Assembly: GCA_904063045.1 (NCBI GenBank)
Contig: CAJFCJ010000009.1
Coordinates: 42,942 to 106,941 of the forward strand
Length of the DNA stretch: 64,000 nt
Direction of reading: 5' to 3'
Origin: Dimorphilus gyrociliatus
Lineage: Eukaryota; Annelida; Polychaeta; Dinophilidae
The notes beneath the pieces are model-generated. The model saw only the letters and a program-made list of their open reading frames with translations, did no database searches and had not been told where the DNA came from. The position numbers were made by a program, and so were the translations under genes. Shown here one piece after another: positions 10,594 through 23,814 of the stretch (position 1 is the first letter of the stretch; each line of letters starts with the position of its first letter).

Positions 10594-13444
10594 ATGTCAA
10601 CTCGTTCGAAAAAGTCTGCTAGTAAGGAATCGTCTGCCCCCCCATCGGAAAGGGCAACTCCGTCAAGTTCTAAACGGCAATCGCGACAAAGAGCGCCATC
10701 ACCTACAATGCGCGCGCGAGTTCAGGAGAAACAAGAATTAGGGGAACTTAATGACCGACTTGCTGTTTATATTGAACGGAATAGAAAGTTGGAATCTGAA
10801 AATCGAAGATTGAGTTTTCAGGTAAAAACTTTCCACTTTCACAAAATTTGTTTTGTTTATTAAACTTCAAGCGAGATAGATCAAAAGGATTATTAAGACT
10901 CACTGTGTGGAAAGGTGTTAAATTCTCGATATAAGACTTGACACAGTTAAAGGAGAAGAGCAGTTTTATAAACTTTCCGCTCAGTCTATATTATTTTAGC
11001 AATAATTGTAATTTTTCTGTCAACTTTCTGACACACCCTCCCCTTTCTAGATTCAACAACATGAGGAGACCATTGTTCGAGAAAGTACTCAAGTCAAAGG
11101 ATTATATGAAAAAGAGTTGACTGATGCAAGAAATCTTCTTGACGAGTTATCTACCGAAAGGTCCAAATTCGAGATCGAAAGTGGAAAACATAAGGCTGAT
11201 GCTTTGGAATACAAAAAGAAGTATGCATTTATATCAAAACAAACGCCCCCTGGTTAGCGTCGGCGGCAGTTTTGGCTGACGCGTGCGCTTGTATAAATAA
11301 AAACTGGGCAACAGAGCATGCACGCGCAAAAACGTACCTGCCTTTGCCTTAAATATATCAATCTCAAAGTCAGACAAATATTTCTAAAAAAGGTCTGAAT
11401 CTCATTTATAAAGCGACATCTAACGACAAGACTTTAGAAACTTATTTTTGTTTGATTATAATAACTAATCTTAGGAGACAACAATGGAACAAATTCTTCT
11501 TTCGATTTTGAATGCGACTATTGAACCTAATTTTACTAAGCGTATTTGACATGAATTTAGAAATCGCAAAGACAATTCACTGATAGTGTAAATGATAAAT
11601 GTTATATATCGAAAACATATATGTTTATATCTGCACATATTAGGCACAAGATTGTTTAATTCATATTTCGCGGAGATGTTACAATTATCTAGAAATAAGG
11701 GTATATTAAATAGTTTTAGTCATTACTCGAAAGCGAACTTTTTTATGTTGGTATAAAGTGATATCGTTTGTTTTATAGATATGAGAGCGAAAGAAAAGAA
11801 CACCAAAAAACTAAAAACACTCTGTGCGAATCAGAGTCACAATGCGGTGCCCTTCAGATGAAAATTACTGATCTCTTGAACAACCTCAAGATAAAAGATG
11901 ATGAAATAAAGCATTTGAATAATGAATTGAAAGCAGCTGAGAAGGCAAGAGATACGGCTAAACAACAACTGGAAGGAGAAACAGTTCAACGTGTTGATTA
12001 TGAAAATAAGCTTCAAACCTTGAAAGAACAACTGTCTTTTATGGAGTCTGTTCATGAGCAAGAATTGAATGAATCAAGGAGCCGAACTGATGTATCAATC
12101 GCTCAGTCAACGGAAGCAATTCGAGGTGAATTTGAGAATAAACTAAGCGAATCGCTAAAAGAGATGCGTGACGGCAATGAAAAAGCTCTCAGAGCTGCCA
12201 AGCAGGATACTGTAAATGCGTATGAGCAGAGATTAGAAGCTATGTCTGCTGATATCGAAAGATTCCAAGAGGAAGTTGGACGATCTCGAAATGATGTGCA
12301 AAGAGTACGACGTGAATTGGATGAAACTCTTACCGTTTCAAACAAGCTACGATCGGAAAGGGCTGGAATGGAAAACAGAATAATAGAATTAGAAAACGAT
12401 ATCCGTAAATTGAGAGACGATTATGAAGCAAAAATAAACGCAAAGGACACCGAATTAACCAATTATAGAAATAAGGTGCAGTATATCTTCTGTAAATTTG
12501 GAAACAGATAAAATTCAATATTTAATAAATTCAGGAAACACAAATGTTGGAAGAGTATGAAGAACTTCTGGGATGCAAGGTTGCTCTTGATGCCGAAATA
12601 AGTGCCTATAGAAAGATGTTAGAGAGTGAGGAGACTCGTTTAAATCTATCTCAGGAAGGACCAAATCGCAAAAGAAAGAGAACGGAAGAAGGTATAGAAG
12701 CTTATAGTAAATGTTTATGATTCAGGCTTGACATAACAATGCTTTTCATAAGATGTTGAATATGAATCTAAGCATTACAATGTTCCTTAACCATTTTGTA
12801 TTGTTTCAGGTTTCCAATTTAAAGAGACGCTATCTATATCCGATTATACAACTACTTCCAACCAAAAAGGAGATGTTCAAATAGAGGAGGTCGACATCAA
12901 GGGACAATTTATTAAACTACTTAATACATCGAGTGAAGATGTAGCAATAGGAGGATGGCAGCTATCGCATGAATCCGGTGATCAGCCAATAACTTCTTAC
13001 AAATTTCATAGAAATATTCACATTAAACCAAATTCCTACGTTACTGTAAGTACATCGAATATTTAAGTTCCGCAAATTGTCTAAATTCAACCGTATTGAA
13101 AGGTATGGAGTGCTAATGCTGGACAAGCCCACGAACCGCCTGAAAATCTTGTTATGAAAGGGCAAAGGTGGTTCTCTGGTGATGAAATGAGTACCGTCCT
13201 GAAAGATAATAAGCAAGGGGTAGGTGGTATAATTTATCCGAATGATAAAATATTGTAAATATAAATTAAAAAACTAGGAGATGGCTAAATTAGAAATGAA
13301 AAGAAACAAGTCGCGATCAAGTTATAGTGGTGAAAGTGGATATACGGTATGTTATTGCGTGAAAATTACTTTTAAAATGCTAAAAGATATTAAACTTTAC
13401 AGGGATCACGAAATTCTGAAGATAAATCTTGTTCCATTATGTAA
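10594..13444 (+). CDS. LMN: Nuclear lamin (B-type-like, CaaX)
   Basis: Eight exons (10594-10821, 11051-11220, 11779-12475, 12535-12691, 12810-13045, 13103-13219, 13278-13346, 13403-13444) join in frame to 571 residues. The head is Ser/Arg-rich with [11 protein letters not shown], a likely CDK1 site flanking the rod. Coil 1A begins [20 protein letters not shown]. The rod is heptad-rich and ends in the canonical [20 protein letters not shown]. It is followed by the [12 protein letters not shown], an Ig-fold lamin tail domain with IGGWQL and [16 protein letters not shown], and a C-terminal CaaX box CSIM for farnesylation. It polymerises under the inner nuclear membrane. The second intron (558 bp) is long for this genome and has a GC-rich pocket. 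Confidence 0.96.
11221..11778 (+). other. Long second intron of lamin gene with GC-rich pocket
   Basis: This intron is 558 bp against the usual 45-80 bp. Positions 11246-11340 are distinctly GC-richer than the rest and contain TATAAATA at 11292 flanked by ACGCGTGCGC and GCACGCGC. No gene is recognised. It could hold a regulatory element or an old insertion. Confidence 0.4.
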
Positions 13445-14067
13445 TTTATCATTTACAAGTCCAATCTTTTTATTTGAACCTGGTGTTGAATAACTAATTC
13501 TTGATGCTTTTATGCAGTACTGTTGCTACTGTTCTTTACCTTTTCCTTAGTATATGACGTATCACCTGTTGTGCAGCTTGGTAGCATATTAGATAGAGTA
13601 GTCTTCATCTCTTATGGTATATATTTAAAATATATATATTTATATGTTTCAAAAGATCAATAAATGTATGTTATAAAATCAAGACATCGATTTTGTTATT
13701 ATCGCGCAAACTGGTCACACATTGGAATATATACACAATGGCCGAATGAATTAATATTACGCATGAATTCGAAAAACTCTTTTGCGTCAAAAATAATGCC
13801 TTATAAATATTAATAAAACCTATTGAGTAAAAAACACGTAAATAACGTAATGTGATTACACATAAATGGCGCCTTAAGAAAAACACTCCACCTTCCCAGT
13901 TTCCAGTCTAAACCGGTAATCGCCCTTCTCGTCTGCCTCAAGCCGGTTACAACCGGTTTCAGTGGAAGTGGGAATTTTCCGCTGTAGAACGTGCGAGCAG
14001 AACTGACTTAGTATTTCTGAACTAAAGAGCTGTTGATTACTTCATAACATTTTTCCAAATTAAAAAT
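13445..14067. promoter_or_regulatory. Intergenic region lamin to XPO1, with Grainyhead-like sites
   Basis: The first part is lamin 3' UTR and AT-rich spacer (AATAAA-like signal near 13660). The last 170 bp, the likely XPO1 promoter, holds three AACCGGT-type sites: AACCGGT at 13911, GCCGGTT at 13942 and AACCGGTTT at 13951. These resemble the AACCGGTT site of Grainyhead/CP2 factors. No coding sequence is seen. Confidence 0.5.
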
Positions 14068-17000
14068 ATGGCAGCTTTAATCGAACAGGCAAACAAACTG
14101 CTCGATTTTAATCAGAAACTCGACATAAATCTACTAGACTCGGTCGTAGGATGCATGTACTCTGGGATCGGCCAGGAGCAGAAGGTAGCTCAAGATGTTC
14201 TAACCAATCTGAAAGAGCATCCAGAAGCTTGGACGCGCGTTGATACTATTCTTGAATATTCTACCAATCAACAAACGAAGTTTTATGCTCTGCAAATTCT
14301 TGAGACTGTGATTAAGGCTCGCTGGAAAGTCTTACCGAGACAACAATGTGAAGGTATTAAAAAATACATTGTAGGTTTAATTATAAAGACCTCGTCAGAA
14401 GTTGAAACCCTGGAAAAAGAGAAAGTTTATCTAAACAAACTAAATATTATTCTCGTACATATCTTGAAATATGAGTGGCCTAGAAATTGGCCGTCTTTCA
14501 TCCCTGATGTTGTTGGAGCAAGCAAGACAAATGAATCTCTATGTCAAAACAACATGGCTATTCTAAAACTGCTATCTGAGGAAGTATTTGATTTCTCCAG
14601 CGGACAGATGACCCAAGCTAAGGCAAAGCATTTGAAAGATTCTATGTGTTCTGAGTTTTCGCAAATTTTCACCCTTTGTCAATTCGTCATGGACAATTCG
14701 CAAAATGCACCTTTAGTTGGATCTACACTAGAAACTCTTTTGAGATTTCTTAACTGGATTCCACTGGGTTATATATTTGAAACGAAGCTTATAACAACAT
14801 TGATATACAAATTTTTGAATGTACCAATGTTCAGAAATGCTACCATGAAGTGCTTGACAGAGGTTGCAGCTATACAAGTTGGCAAGTACGACGAACAATT
14901 TGTTCAACTTTTCACTTTGACCATGCAACAACTAAAGCAAATGCTCCCAATAAATACAAATATGAAGGAAGCTTACAAGAACGGACAGGACGATGAGCAA
15001 AAGTTTATTCAGAACCTCTCGCTTTTCTTGTGTACATTTCTTAAAGAACACGGAAATCTAATTGAAAAAAGGCGGGACTTGAACGACCTGCTTATGGAAG
15101 CATTTAAGTACTTACTACTTATTAGCGAGGTCGAAGATGTTGAAGTCTTCAAAATTTGCTTGGAATATTGGAATTCCCTTGCATCTGAGTTATATAGAGA
15201 GAGCCCATTTACTCCCTCTACTGGATTAGTTTTAGGCAGAAATGAATTACCGAGGCGCCAAATGTATCAATCAATTCTTTCCCAGGTACGCAGAGTAATG
15301 ATTTCACGAATGGCAAGACCGGAAGAAGTGTTAGTTGTTGAAAATGAGCAGGGTGAGGTAGTTAGACAGTTCATGAAAGATACTGATTCTATTCAATTGT
15401 ATAAAAATATGAGGGAGACATTGGTATACTTGACACATTTAGATTATAATGATACCGAAAATATCATGACTGAAAAACTTCACAATCAGGTAAATGGGAC
15501 AGAGTGGTCTTGGAAAAATTTAAATACTCTGTGTTGGGCTATTGGCTCAATCAGTGGGGCTTTGCATGAAGAGGATGAAAAAAGATTTTTGGTTACAGTC
15601 ATTAGGGATCTCTTGGGTTTATGTGAACAAAAGAGGGGAAAGGACAACAAAGCTATCATTGCTTCAAACATAATGTATGTTGTCGGTCAATATCCTCGGT
15701 TTTTGAGGGCTCATTGGCGATTTTTGAAGACAGTAGTCAACAAATTATTTGAATTCATGCATGAAACTCATGATGGTGTTCAAGATATGGCGTGCGATAC
15801 CTTTATTAAAATTGCCCAAAAGTGTAGGCGTCATTTTGTTCAGGTTCAAGTCGGAGAGGTTATGCCTTTCATTGAGGAAATCTTAAACAGTATCAACACT
15901 ATTGTTTGTGATCTACAACCACAGCAGGTACATACATTTTACGAAGCTGTTGGACTAATGATATCCGCTCAAACTGATCAAACAACTCAAGAACATTTAA
16001 TAGACAAATATATGTCGCTACCTAACCATGTCTGGGATTCAATAATAAATCAGGCCAGTCATAATGTTGATATTCTTCGTGATGGAGATGCTGTAAAACA
16101 ACTTGGAAATATACTAAAGACGAACGTTAGAGCTTGCAAATCGTTGGGACAACCGTTTGTTACCCAATTAGGTCGTATTTACTTGGATATGCTTAATATT
16201 TACAAAGTTATGAGTGAAAATATATCAACTGCAATAATGAGTAATGGCGAACAAGTAACGAAACAACCATTAATCAAGAATATGAGGACTGTTAAAAAAG
16301 AAATACTCACTTTAATTTCAAGTTGGGTGCATAGGTCAACTGATGCTACAATGGTGGCAGAAAATTTCATTCCTCCACTTCTTGATGCTGTGCTGTTGGA
16401 TTATCAAAGAAACGTTCCAGCAGCAAGGGAGCCTGAAGTTTTGTCTACAATGGCTACAATTGTTCATAAATTAGAAGGATCCATTACAAAAGATATCCCT
16501 CAAATCTTTGACGCCATTTTCGAATGCACTCTTGAGATGATTAATAAAGACTTTCAAGAATATCCCGATCATAGAACAAATTTCTTCCTATTCTTAGAAG
16601 TTGTAAACTCTTACTGCTTTGAAGCCTTTCTGAATATTCCCCCTGCTCAATTCAAACTTGTCTTAGACTCAGTAATTTGGGCAGTTAAGCATACTATGCG
16701 TAACGTATCCGATACTGGTTTGAATATTTTGCATACCATGCTTCAAAATATCAGTAACGAAAAGGAAGCATCTCCAAGCTTTTATCAAACGTATTATACT
16801 GAGATAATTCAGCATATATTTAGTGTATTGACAGACAGTTCTCATTCGGCAGGTAAAATTCTCATATTATAATTTTAGATTTGTACCATTAATAACTAAC
16901 ACGCTTCTGCAGGTCTGCCTCATCATTCCCAGATATTATCTTACATGCTGGGTCTCCTGGAAACAAACAAAATCTCCGTTCCATTATCAGTAGATGTGAC

Positions 17001-17381
17001 TGATCCTTCACAAAACGTCGCTTATATTCAATCTTTCCTGGCCAATGTTTTGAAAGGAGCCTTCCCTCACCTAAACGATATGCAGATAAAAGTATTTGTA
17101 GAAGGTCTATTTAGCTTTAATCAAGATTTGAACGCTTTTAAGGAACACTTGAGAGACTTTTTGGTTCAAATTAGAGTAAGTTAAAAATATGAGACTTGTT
17201 TTTACAATTTAAATTTAATATTTTTGTGTTACAGGAGTATTCTGGTGAGGATAACAGCGATTTGTTTTTGGACGAGCGAGAAGCAGCCATGAGAGCTGCT
17301 CAAGAAACCAAGTTGAAAGCTCAGATGGCTGTTCCTGGTATTCTCAACCCACACGAAATACCCGAGGAAATGCAAGACTAG
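14068..17381 (+). CDS. XPO1: Exportin-1 (CRM1)
   Basis: Three exons (14068-16852, 16913-17175, 17235-17381) join in frame to 1064 residues, close to human XPO1 (1071). It is the karyopherin that exports leucine-rich NES cargo with RanGTP through nuclear pores. The N-terminal CRIME/importin-beta domain starts MAALIEQANKLLDFNQKLDI. HEAT repeats follow throughout. The NES-groove cysteine, the leptomycin B target, is kept in NTLCWAIGSISGALHEEDEK (residue about 526). The acidic loop region and the C-terminal GILNPHEIPEEMQD are conserved. The 2785-bp first exon is remarkable beside its neighbours, whose exons are mostly short. Confidence 0.98.
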
Positions 17382-18952
17382 TGTCTAGAATTTTTTTTTT
17401 ACAATTGATACATCCATTAGTTCATTTTTCATGTACAGTCTCGTGAAAAGCATCGAAGCTATTATTGTAAACTCCGTGAGTTTGCTAACCTTATCTTGAT
17501 CATTTCTTTCAGTTGTCATTTGTTAAATAATTATTCTTTGAAACAAATAAAAGTAAGTCCATGTTATGAATTTTCATTCTTTTTTTTGATTGCATTGATT
17601 TACCCGTTAATCATTCAGAGTGAAATAAGGGCGTTGTATTACTATTTTTTGACGAATCTTAACTGTAAGTCCGTCAAAGTTAATTCACATGTTGTAATAA
17701 GTCAGTTAAAAACTAAAAAAAAAGTGTAGCTGTGTCTTGAACTTATCATCTTTTAAAGAAAGTTTTTGTTATACTCGAGAATATTTTCTATGAGATATAA
17801 CTTTCGATCTTATGATTGTCACGTATTAAAAGTTGAAATAATACATGATCAGACAATGAAACAAGAATTGAAATACGACATAGAGAACATTGTTTGTCTC
17901 CACTTCAGTGCTGCTCCATTGAAAGAATTTCTAGCAAAAAATTTGGTAGTAGTGTTTTCTTTTGTTTTTTTTTAACATTCGTATATAAAAAGAATATTAT
18001 TTCTCTACTCAAAGGAATAAATTCATTAAGCTTTATTTTTTTCTCTCTTAAATATCATTTTCTCATAATCTTTCCTTTCATAAAATCAGATATTCTCATT
18101 ATTAATTAAAATGTAATCAATATTATAATAAAATGCGCAGGTATCTCCTCAATCCCAATAAGAAGACTCAATCATTTATACGTCAATAATAATGTCACGT
18201 ATACAGTAACATGTTTACTGGAAAATAATTATGAAATGAGATAGGCTTGAGATAAAATTCCAAATGTATTACGTAACCTATTCTATCAATTAGAATGCAA
18301 AGACAACAGTAACAGATCCCTAAATGCTTTTTTTAATGGAGTATCCGATGGGAAGAGTAGTTTTCATATCTTATAAAAAGTATATTGAAGATAGGAACTC
18401 CCCCCACCCTTCCTCATTTTTTAGAAAAGGAAACGTTTTTATGGAATCTCTATAAATCCTTTTTCATTTCTTCTATACATTATTGGGCTTTGATCTTTGT
18501 TAAGATTCAGAAATCTTCTGAAGCACCTGCAATTGAAGTTGTAGTAGTCGTTGTTGAGCCATTAAAAGATGTAAAACGTAATAAAAATATTAAATAACAA
18601 TCGTTAAGCCGTTTTTCTTATTAATAAGTTTTTAGCTATTTAAAAAGAAATCGTCTGCTCTGTGTTTGCATATTGAATTTAGACTTTAATTTCAAGAATG
18701 TAGCTAAACTCTGTTGCGTTTGAATTATTTATAGAAATTTTCAATTGGTAAGTAAGAGTGTTTTTTAATTTTCCGATTTCGTGGAAAGTGAAATTAAATT
18801 GAACATCTATTTCGTTGAGTGGGATGACAAGCAAATTTTCCTAGACCATTTGCCCGTTTAAAGCGTACAAGAAACCATATTATTTCGATAATCGTCCTTG
18901 ACCTGAGAAGCGTTGATTATTGTCTCGTGCTTTTTCGGCTACGAAGAATACG
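17382..18952. other. Intergenic region XPO1 to NCLN
   Basis: About 1.57 kb of AT-rich DNA between two same-strand genes. Short open frames near 17496-18600 are low-complexity, rich in Phe, Ile and Lys, and match no family I know. Poly-T runs occur near 17390 and 17960. The NCLN promoter should be in the last few hundred bases, but no motif stands out. Confidence 0.5.
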
Positions 18953-21294
18953 ATGTTTGTTCACGACGCCGGCGCCGTTATAGAAATGTTCAAAAATAGC
19001 TTTCCCTACTCTCTTATCTACTTTATTCCTTTATTAGTCATTATTGCGCCAACGAACCCGGTTTCGGCAGCCCAAGAATTCGCTGTCTACCGAATGCAAC
19101 ATTTCGACCTTCAAAACACTGTTTATGGTAATTAACTAGCATGCTTACTATTTTAGATTTAAGGTTATATTATTATTTTCTATTGTACCGAAACAGGCAG
19201 TCGCGGAGCCCTTGTTAATGTTGAAGCTCGATCGATTGATGCCCGCATGTTGACTCGCCGTTGTGTCCTGGCTAAATTAGCGGAAGTTACTGCCGAAAAA
19301 ATTCGGGATATGCTTACGCAAAATGCGGCCGGTATTATGATTATATTACCAGCAAAATTATGGGAAATGGGAAAAGAAGATCAGGATCATTTATTGAATT
19401 TAGAAAAAGAATTAATGAGCGAAGAAATATCTATGCCAATATATTTTACGACGACAACAGAGGAAATCGAAAAAATTTACAATGATGTGAAAGTTGCCGT
19501 AAATAGTGATCAATCGCCATCAGCAGCAGAAGGTTTCTATTGCAATTTTGATCTTTATACAATCTTTGATCAGATGTACACTAACGTATTTTTTTTTCTA
19601 ACTATAGCAATTATAAAGTCAGCTTCTGCAAACGGCTATCAAATTGTCATTAATGGAGCTAATGTTAGAGCAATGAACGACTATCAATTGACGAATATCC
19701 ATGCAAAATTGACAGGCAATGGAGTAGAAGAACAATTACCTACTATCGCTCTAGTAGCTCATTACGATTCTACAGGAATTGCACCGGTAATAGAAACTTA
19801 ATACGCGATAGTTTATTCAAAAAAGAGATCTAATATGTTAATGAAATTTTCTCATCTAGGGTTTGGCTAAAGGAGCAGATTCTAATGCTTCTGGTGTTAT
19901 TGCCCTACTAGAAATTGCAAGACTTTTCTCCAAACTATATAGTAGTTCACGCACTCATGCCAAGTTTGTTTTTATATCGTGTAACAATATCATACAGATT
20001 TGTAATAAGTTTATTTATTCATCTAATAGATTGAACATAGTATTTCTTCTCTCAAGTGCGGGAAAGTTTAGTTATCAGGGAACGAAACGTTGGATTGAGG
20101 AGCAGTTGGAAAGCGGTGAAAATACACTTCTTCAAGATGTTTCAGTTGTTTTGTGCATTGACTCTATTGGAAAAGGCAACGCAATAAATATGCATGTTTC
20201 AAAACCACCTAAGGAGTTTTCAAGTGCCCATGCAATCTTAAACGTATGACAAAATGAATTCATCCGTAAAAGACATTTGTTATCGAATTTTTTTTAACAG
20301 CTTTTAGAATCTGTGTCAGCCGAAAATGGTATTCAAGCAACAATGATACACAAGAAAATTAACTTGGCCAATGAATTCCTAGCCTGGGAACACGAACGTT
20401 TCAGTATTCGTAGGATACCGGCGGTCACTTTATCGGCTTATGAAACGCATAAAGGGTCCTTGCGACAATCGATTCTCGATACACGGTATTTTTTCAGTTT
20501 CTGAATGCATTCACTTAGTTTAGTCATTAATTTATTGTTTTCTATAGCGAAAATGTTGATGTTAGTGTCCTCTCACGAAATATTCGAATTTTGGCCGAAG
20601 TTCTTGGTCGATACGCTTATGGCTTAACTCCGAAAAATAATACGGAAATCATAAGAGATAGTTTGGTGAGTACAGATTTCATACTTCACAAAAACTTATA
20701 TTAATTTATTCTATGCTTTCATCTTTTTTTCTTTCTTCCGTTTTATGTAGAAAGTTGACGAAGAACTAGTTTCATCTTGGTTGTCAGTCTTGACAAACGA
20801 ATCGAGAGCAGCTCAAATCCTTCATCATAAGCATCATTTAGTTCATTCTTTATATTACACATTAAATAAATATTTAAAAGACGCTAAGAAAACTTACATC
20901 AAGGCAGACAAAAGGTTTGTTATTCGTATTATTTGAATTAATAAGAAATAAAAGTAATTGGTATATAAAATTAATATAATGTTATACAGAGATCCTGAGT
21001 TTATTTTCTACGATGGACACGAATATGTAGTCAACATTTACAGCATTAAGCCTGCAGTGTTCGATTTGTTTTTAGCTGTGGCTATTGCCGGTTATCTTGG
21101 CGCTTTATACCTATTCCTTGCTGTAAGTAATAAACATTTGTTTCTGTTTATATGTATTTATACTTATCGAATATTCATAAAAGAATTTTATTTTGCTATT
21201 TAATTGTGTTATTATTTTACAGAATTTCAACATCGTATTCAAGATAATGCGCCTTATATCACCAAACATTAGTAAAAAGAACAAAATACAGTGA
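18953..21294 (+). CDS. NCLN: Nicalin (ER membrane, M28-like, non-catalytic)
   Basis: Ten exons (18953-19127, 19197-19532, 19608-19786, 19860-19963, 20030-20243, 20301-20485, 20548-20665, 20751-20914, 20990-21122, 21223-21294) join in frame to 559 residues; human nicalin has 563. It forms the ER complex with NOMO and TMEM147 (the back-of-Sec61 translocon module). It has an N-terminal signal or TM segment (YSLIYFIPLLVIIAPTNPV), then EFAVYRMQHFDLQ, the aminopeptidase-like fold with LVAHYDSTGIAP, GADSNASGV, FSYQGTKRWIEEQL and NLANEFLAWEHERF, and a C-terminal TM near KPAVFDLFLAVAIAGYLG. The ATG at 18953 matches the family N-terminus (acidic-Ala-Gly-Val-Ile-Glu); the in-frame ATG at 18920 is less likely. 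Confidence 0.96.
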
Positions 21295-21499
21295 TCTCGT
21301 GTTATTTAAGTAGAAAAAGAGAGAGAGCAAGAAGAATTTGTGAAGAACAAATAATAACGTTGTAATAAGTTTATTATTATTTTCGAGTTTATTAAAAGTA
21401 AATTTAAATTAAAGCATGACTAGGCAAGTTGAAAAAGCACCGAAAAGTATTTTTGAAGCCAAAAAGCGCGTGCCAGAAATTTTAGTAAATAATTGCCTC
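21295..21499. other. Convergent 3' flank NCLN / unknown gene
   Basis: About 200 bp of AT-rich 3' flank between convergent genes. No feature stands out beyond TTTATTATTATTTT near 21370. Confidence 0.4.
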
Positions 21500-22871
21500 T
21501 TAAAGATCTTCCGACCAGGCTATTGGATTATTCCTTAATGGTATTCTCCCGTGGCCAGGTGCCGATCTGCACCTTGCGCGTTGCTGTTCGGAGATCTTTA
21601 ACTTTTCGACACTTAAGTTTTCCGATACCCAATCGGGATGAATATTAAAATATCTTTTACGATTATCACCAACCGAGCGAAATAATGAACTATAAGTAGA
21701 TGTACTTCGCGATTGACGCTCCATTTGAGGATAAGACGGCTTACCAGCGGCAGGGATACTCCTTGTATCCGACGTAGCTGTTTTAGGTCGTTTTGCGACT
21801 TGTTCTTTAGGCTTCTTAATTCTCGGAGACTTTTCTACTGGCGTTGGTGGAAAGACGTGCCTTTCTGATCTAATAAAAGAACGTTTTACGTTTAAGGAGA
21901 AGTGTAAATAGAATATTTTTAAAATCCAAATAATCTGTGCAAAGTATTGATAAAGAAAAATAAATTCAACTACTGAACAAATCCGAATAGACCGGATGGA
22001 TTCGGAGGTCTAGCAATATCCATATAGTACGGTCTAGGGGTTACTGTTCTATGGTGAGACATACTTGCACGGCCAAGATAGATGCTATAACTAACTAAGT
22101 GAAAGAGAAAAAAAAAAAGCCACAGCTGTCCAAACGTCGACAAAAAAAGAGTGAGGACTATAAATTGTAAAATGCGTGCGCATGTTTTCAAGTCTTAAAA
22201 CTAATCAATTTTTTCTTATAAAGACATAAGCTTTTTATTAGTCTTACCGCTGTTGATTTCTATTGGCTAATTCCACTTCTCTGATAGGTTCTATCGACGC
22301 TGTTGGTATCTGATGGACATACAGACTAGAACGACACGCAGGAGCCGTCGATGGTCTTGTCGTTTTGTTGGGTAATAAATTCATTAAAGTTCCAAGAGGT
22401 CTTTGCGGCATTCTTTTCCAACCGAGATATTCTCTCGCACTGGTAACTCTCCTTGAAGGAGTTGACTTTTCGAAATTATTGCCCATCATTTCGCTAATCC
22501 GAGCATTTCGATAAGATTTTAGAGCCTCCTCCACCATATGATCCCTTTCCTCCTCTAGATCGTACATTTTAACAATTGGACAACGATCACTATCTTCGTC
22601 TGAGCTTTCACTTTCGAAATCATCGATCTAAGCCGAATTTATTAGTTTAAAAAAAATGAGCAACTTGAATAAATATGTATATTTTTATATTATTAGTATT
22701 TACCTTTATAGTTGGCGTTTGAACTAAACTAGACCTTGGAAGGAATTTACCACCTATGTCCAAATCTGATGATATCCTTAATGCCGTTATCGTTAAAGTC
22801 TTATCCAAATCGGGCGTCGGCGTTCTTTGCTTAACTTTATGGCCGTAATTATAAAGTTTATAGGCGGCCAT
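21500..22871 (-). CDS. Unrecognised protein, probably ciliary/axonemal
   Basis: At least five exons: about 22871-22705, 22626-22250, 22061-21972 with upstream extension to about 22091, and 21869-21500. Phases match at each junction. The protein is about 320-360 residues, basic, and rich in Pro, Arg and Ser. It has an acidic DDFESESSDEDSD patch, a short charged helix DLEEERDHMVEEALKSYRNA, the motif TRPSTAPACRSS, a second KRPKTATSDTRS, and RCRSAPGHGRIP near the end. RPSTAP/RPxTA and RSAP motifs recur in cilium and axoneme proteins, but I know no exact family. The start could be the ATG at 22871 (MAAYKLYNYGHKV) or one further upstream at 22907. No domain is recognised. Confidence 0.65.
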
Positions 22872-22907
22872 ATAAATCGAATTGGATAAAAAAAATTTTT
22901 CTCTCAA

Positions 22908-23814
22908 TTATTCAATAGAAACAAAAAATAAATTATTTCAAGATAACTTGATTAGGAATAATTTGAGATAAAGTGATAAATTTTAGATGCAACAGCTCCT
23001 GGTAGACAATTGCTGGGAAGAAGAAGAAGAAAGAGGAGGAGGAGGAGCAGGAAGAGGAGAACGAAGAATAACACACTCAATAATCGTATCAAAGAACTGT
23101 CGTACTGTTATAGTATGAAATGATACACCCTCAATCCAACTACCATTATTCCACTTCTATTATTATTAATAGTATTTATGGTAAAGGGTACGAATCCACT
23201 CTTTGACGGCGCTCCTTTGAAGAAATCCTGCTTACTGGTAGTAGTAGTAGTAACAAGACTGCGGGCATTCGTTCGAACGCATAGTGTTTGTACAGCCTTT
23301 TCTTAATAAATATGATTTTCCTCTATTCTTAAAAGTCTGAACGGCAATATCGAGAGTAAAACGACGACTGCCTGCTGAAATATAGAAAAAGACCTAATAT
23401 ATATATATATAGGAAATTCTATTAATCAATACATCAATTAGGCGGTCAATTACTGTGATTGATTTACGTTTATACATTTCATTCTTCTCTTATTTTTCTT
23501 TCTGTTATTACTTTATAAGCACCCTGACTATTTGGCGAGTACATTTTCTGTCTCCCTCTCTCCCCTCTCTTCTCTCTCTTTTTCTCTCTCTAACCTAATC
23601 TTGAACAATTGAATTTTTTCAATAAAAAAAAACAATAATTCTAATCGCCTTAGGCCTAAAGAATGTTGGTTATTATTCAAAACCAAACGCCTTGGCCAAT
23701 CATTTTGAAAAGAGGCGGAGTCTCTTCTTTTTTACAGGACACATGCCGATAGAGAGATTCTTCTAAATTCACGTTGTCCTTTTACTATGACTATTTAGGT
23801 TTTGGAAAGTAAAA
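22908..23814. promoter_or_regulatory. Divergent intergenic region upstream of GAS1-like gene
   Basis: About 900 bp. It contains a purine-rich GAA/GGA tract at 23018-23066, a (TA)n run at 23397-23411 and a (TC)n pyrimidine tract at 23551-23591. A GGCCAATCA CCAAT-type box lies at 23694-23702, with GAGGCGGAG at 23713, probably the GAS1-like promoter. No coding sequence is seen. Confidence 0.5.
23018..23066 (+). repeat. GAA/GGA purine tract
   Basis: Almost pure purine on the plus strand (GAAGAAGAAGAAGAAAGAGG followed by GGA/GGAAGA units), with one or two interruptions. Such polypurine tracts can form triplex DNA. It lies upstream of two divergent genes. Confidence 0.8.

Noticed and set aside
17496-18597. 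Several 60-80-codon frames between XPO1 and NCLN
   Set aside because: Low-complexity, Phe/Ile/Lys-rich, with no motif and no convincing splice partners.
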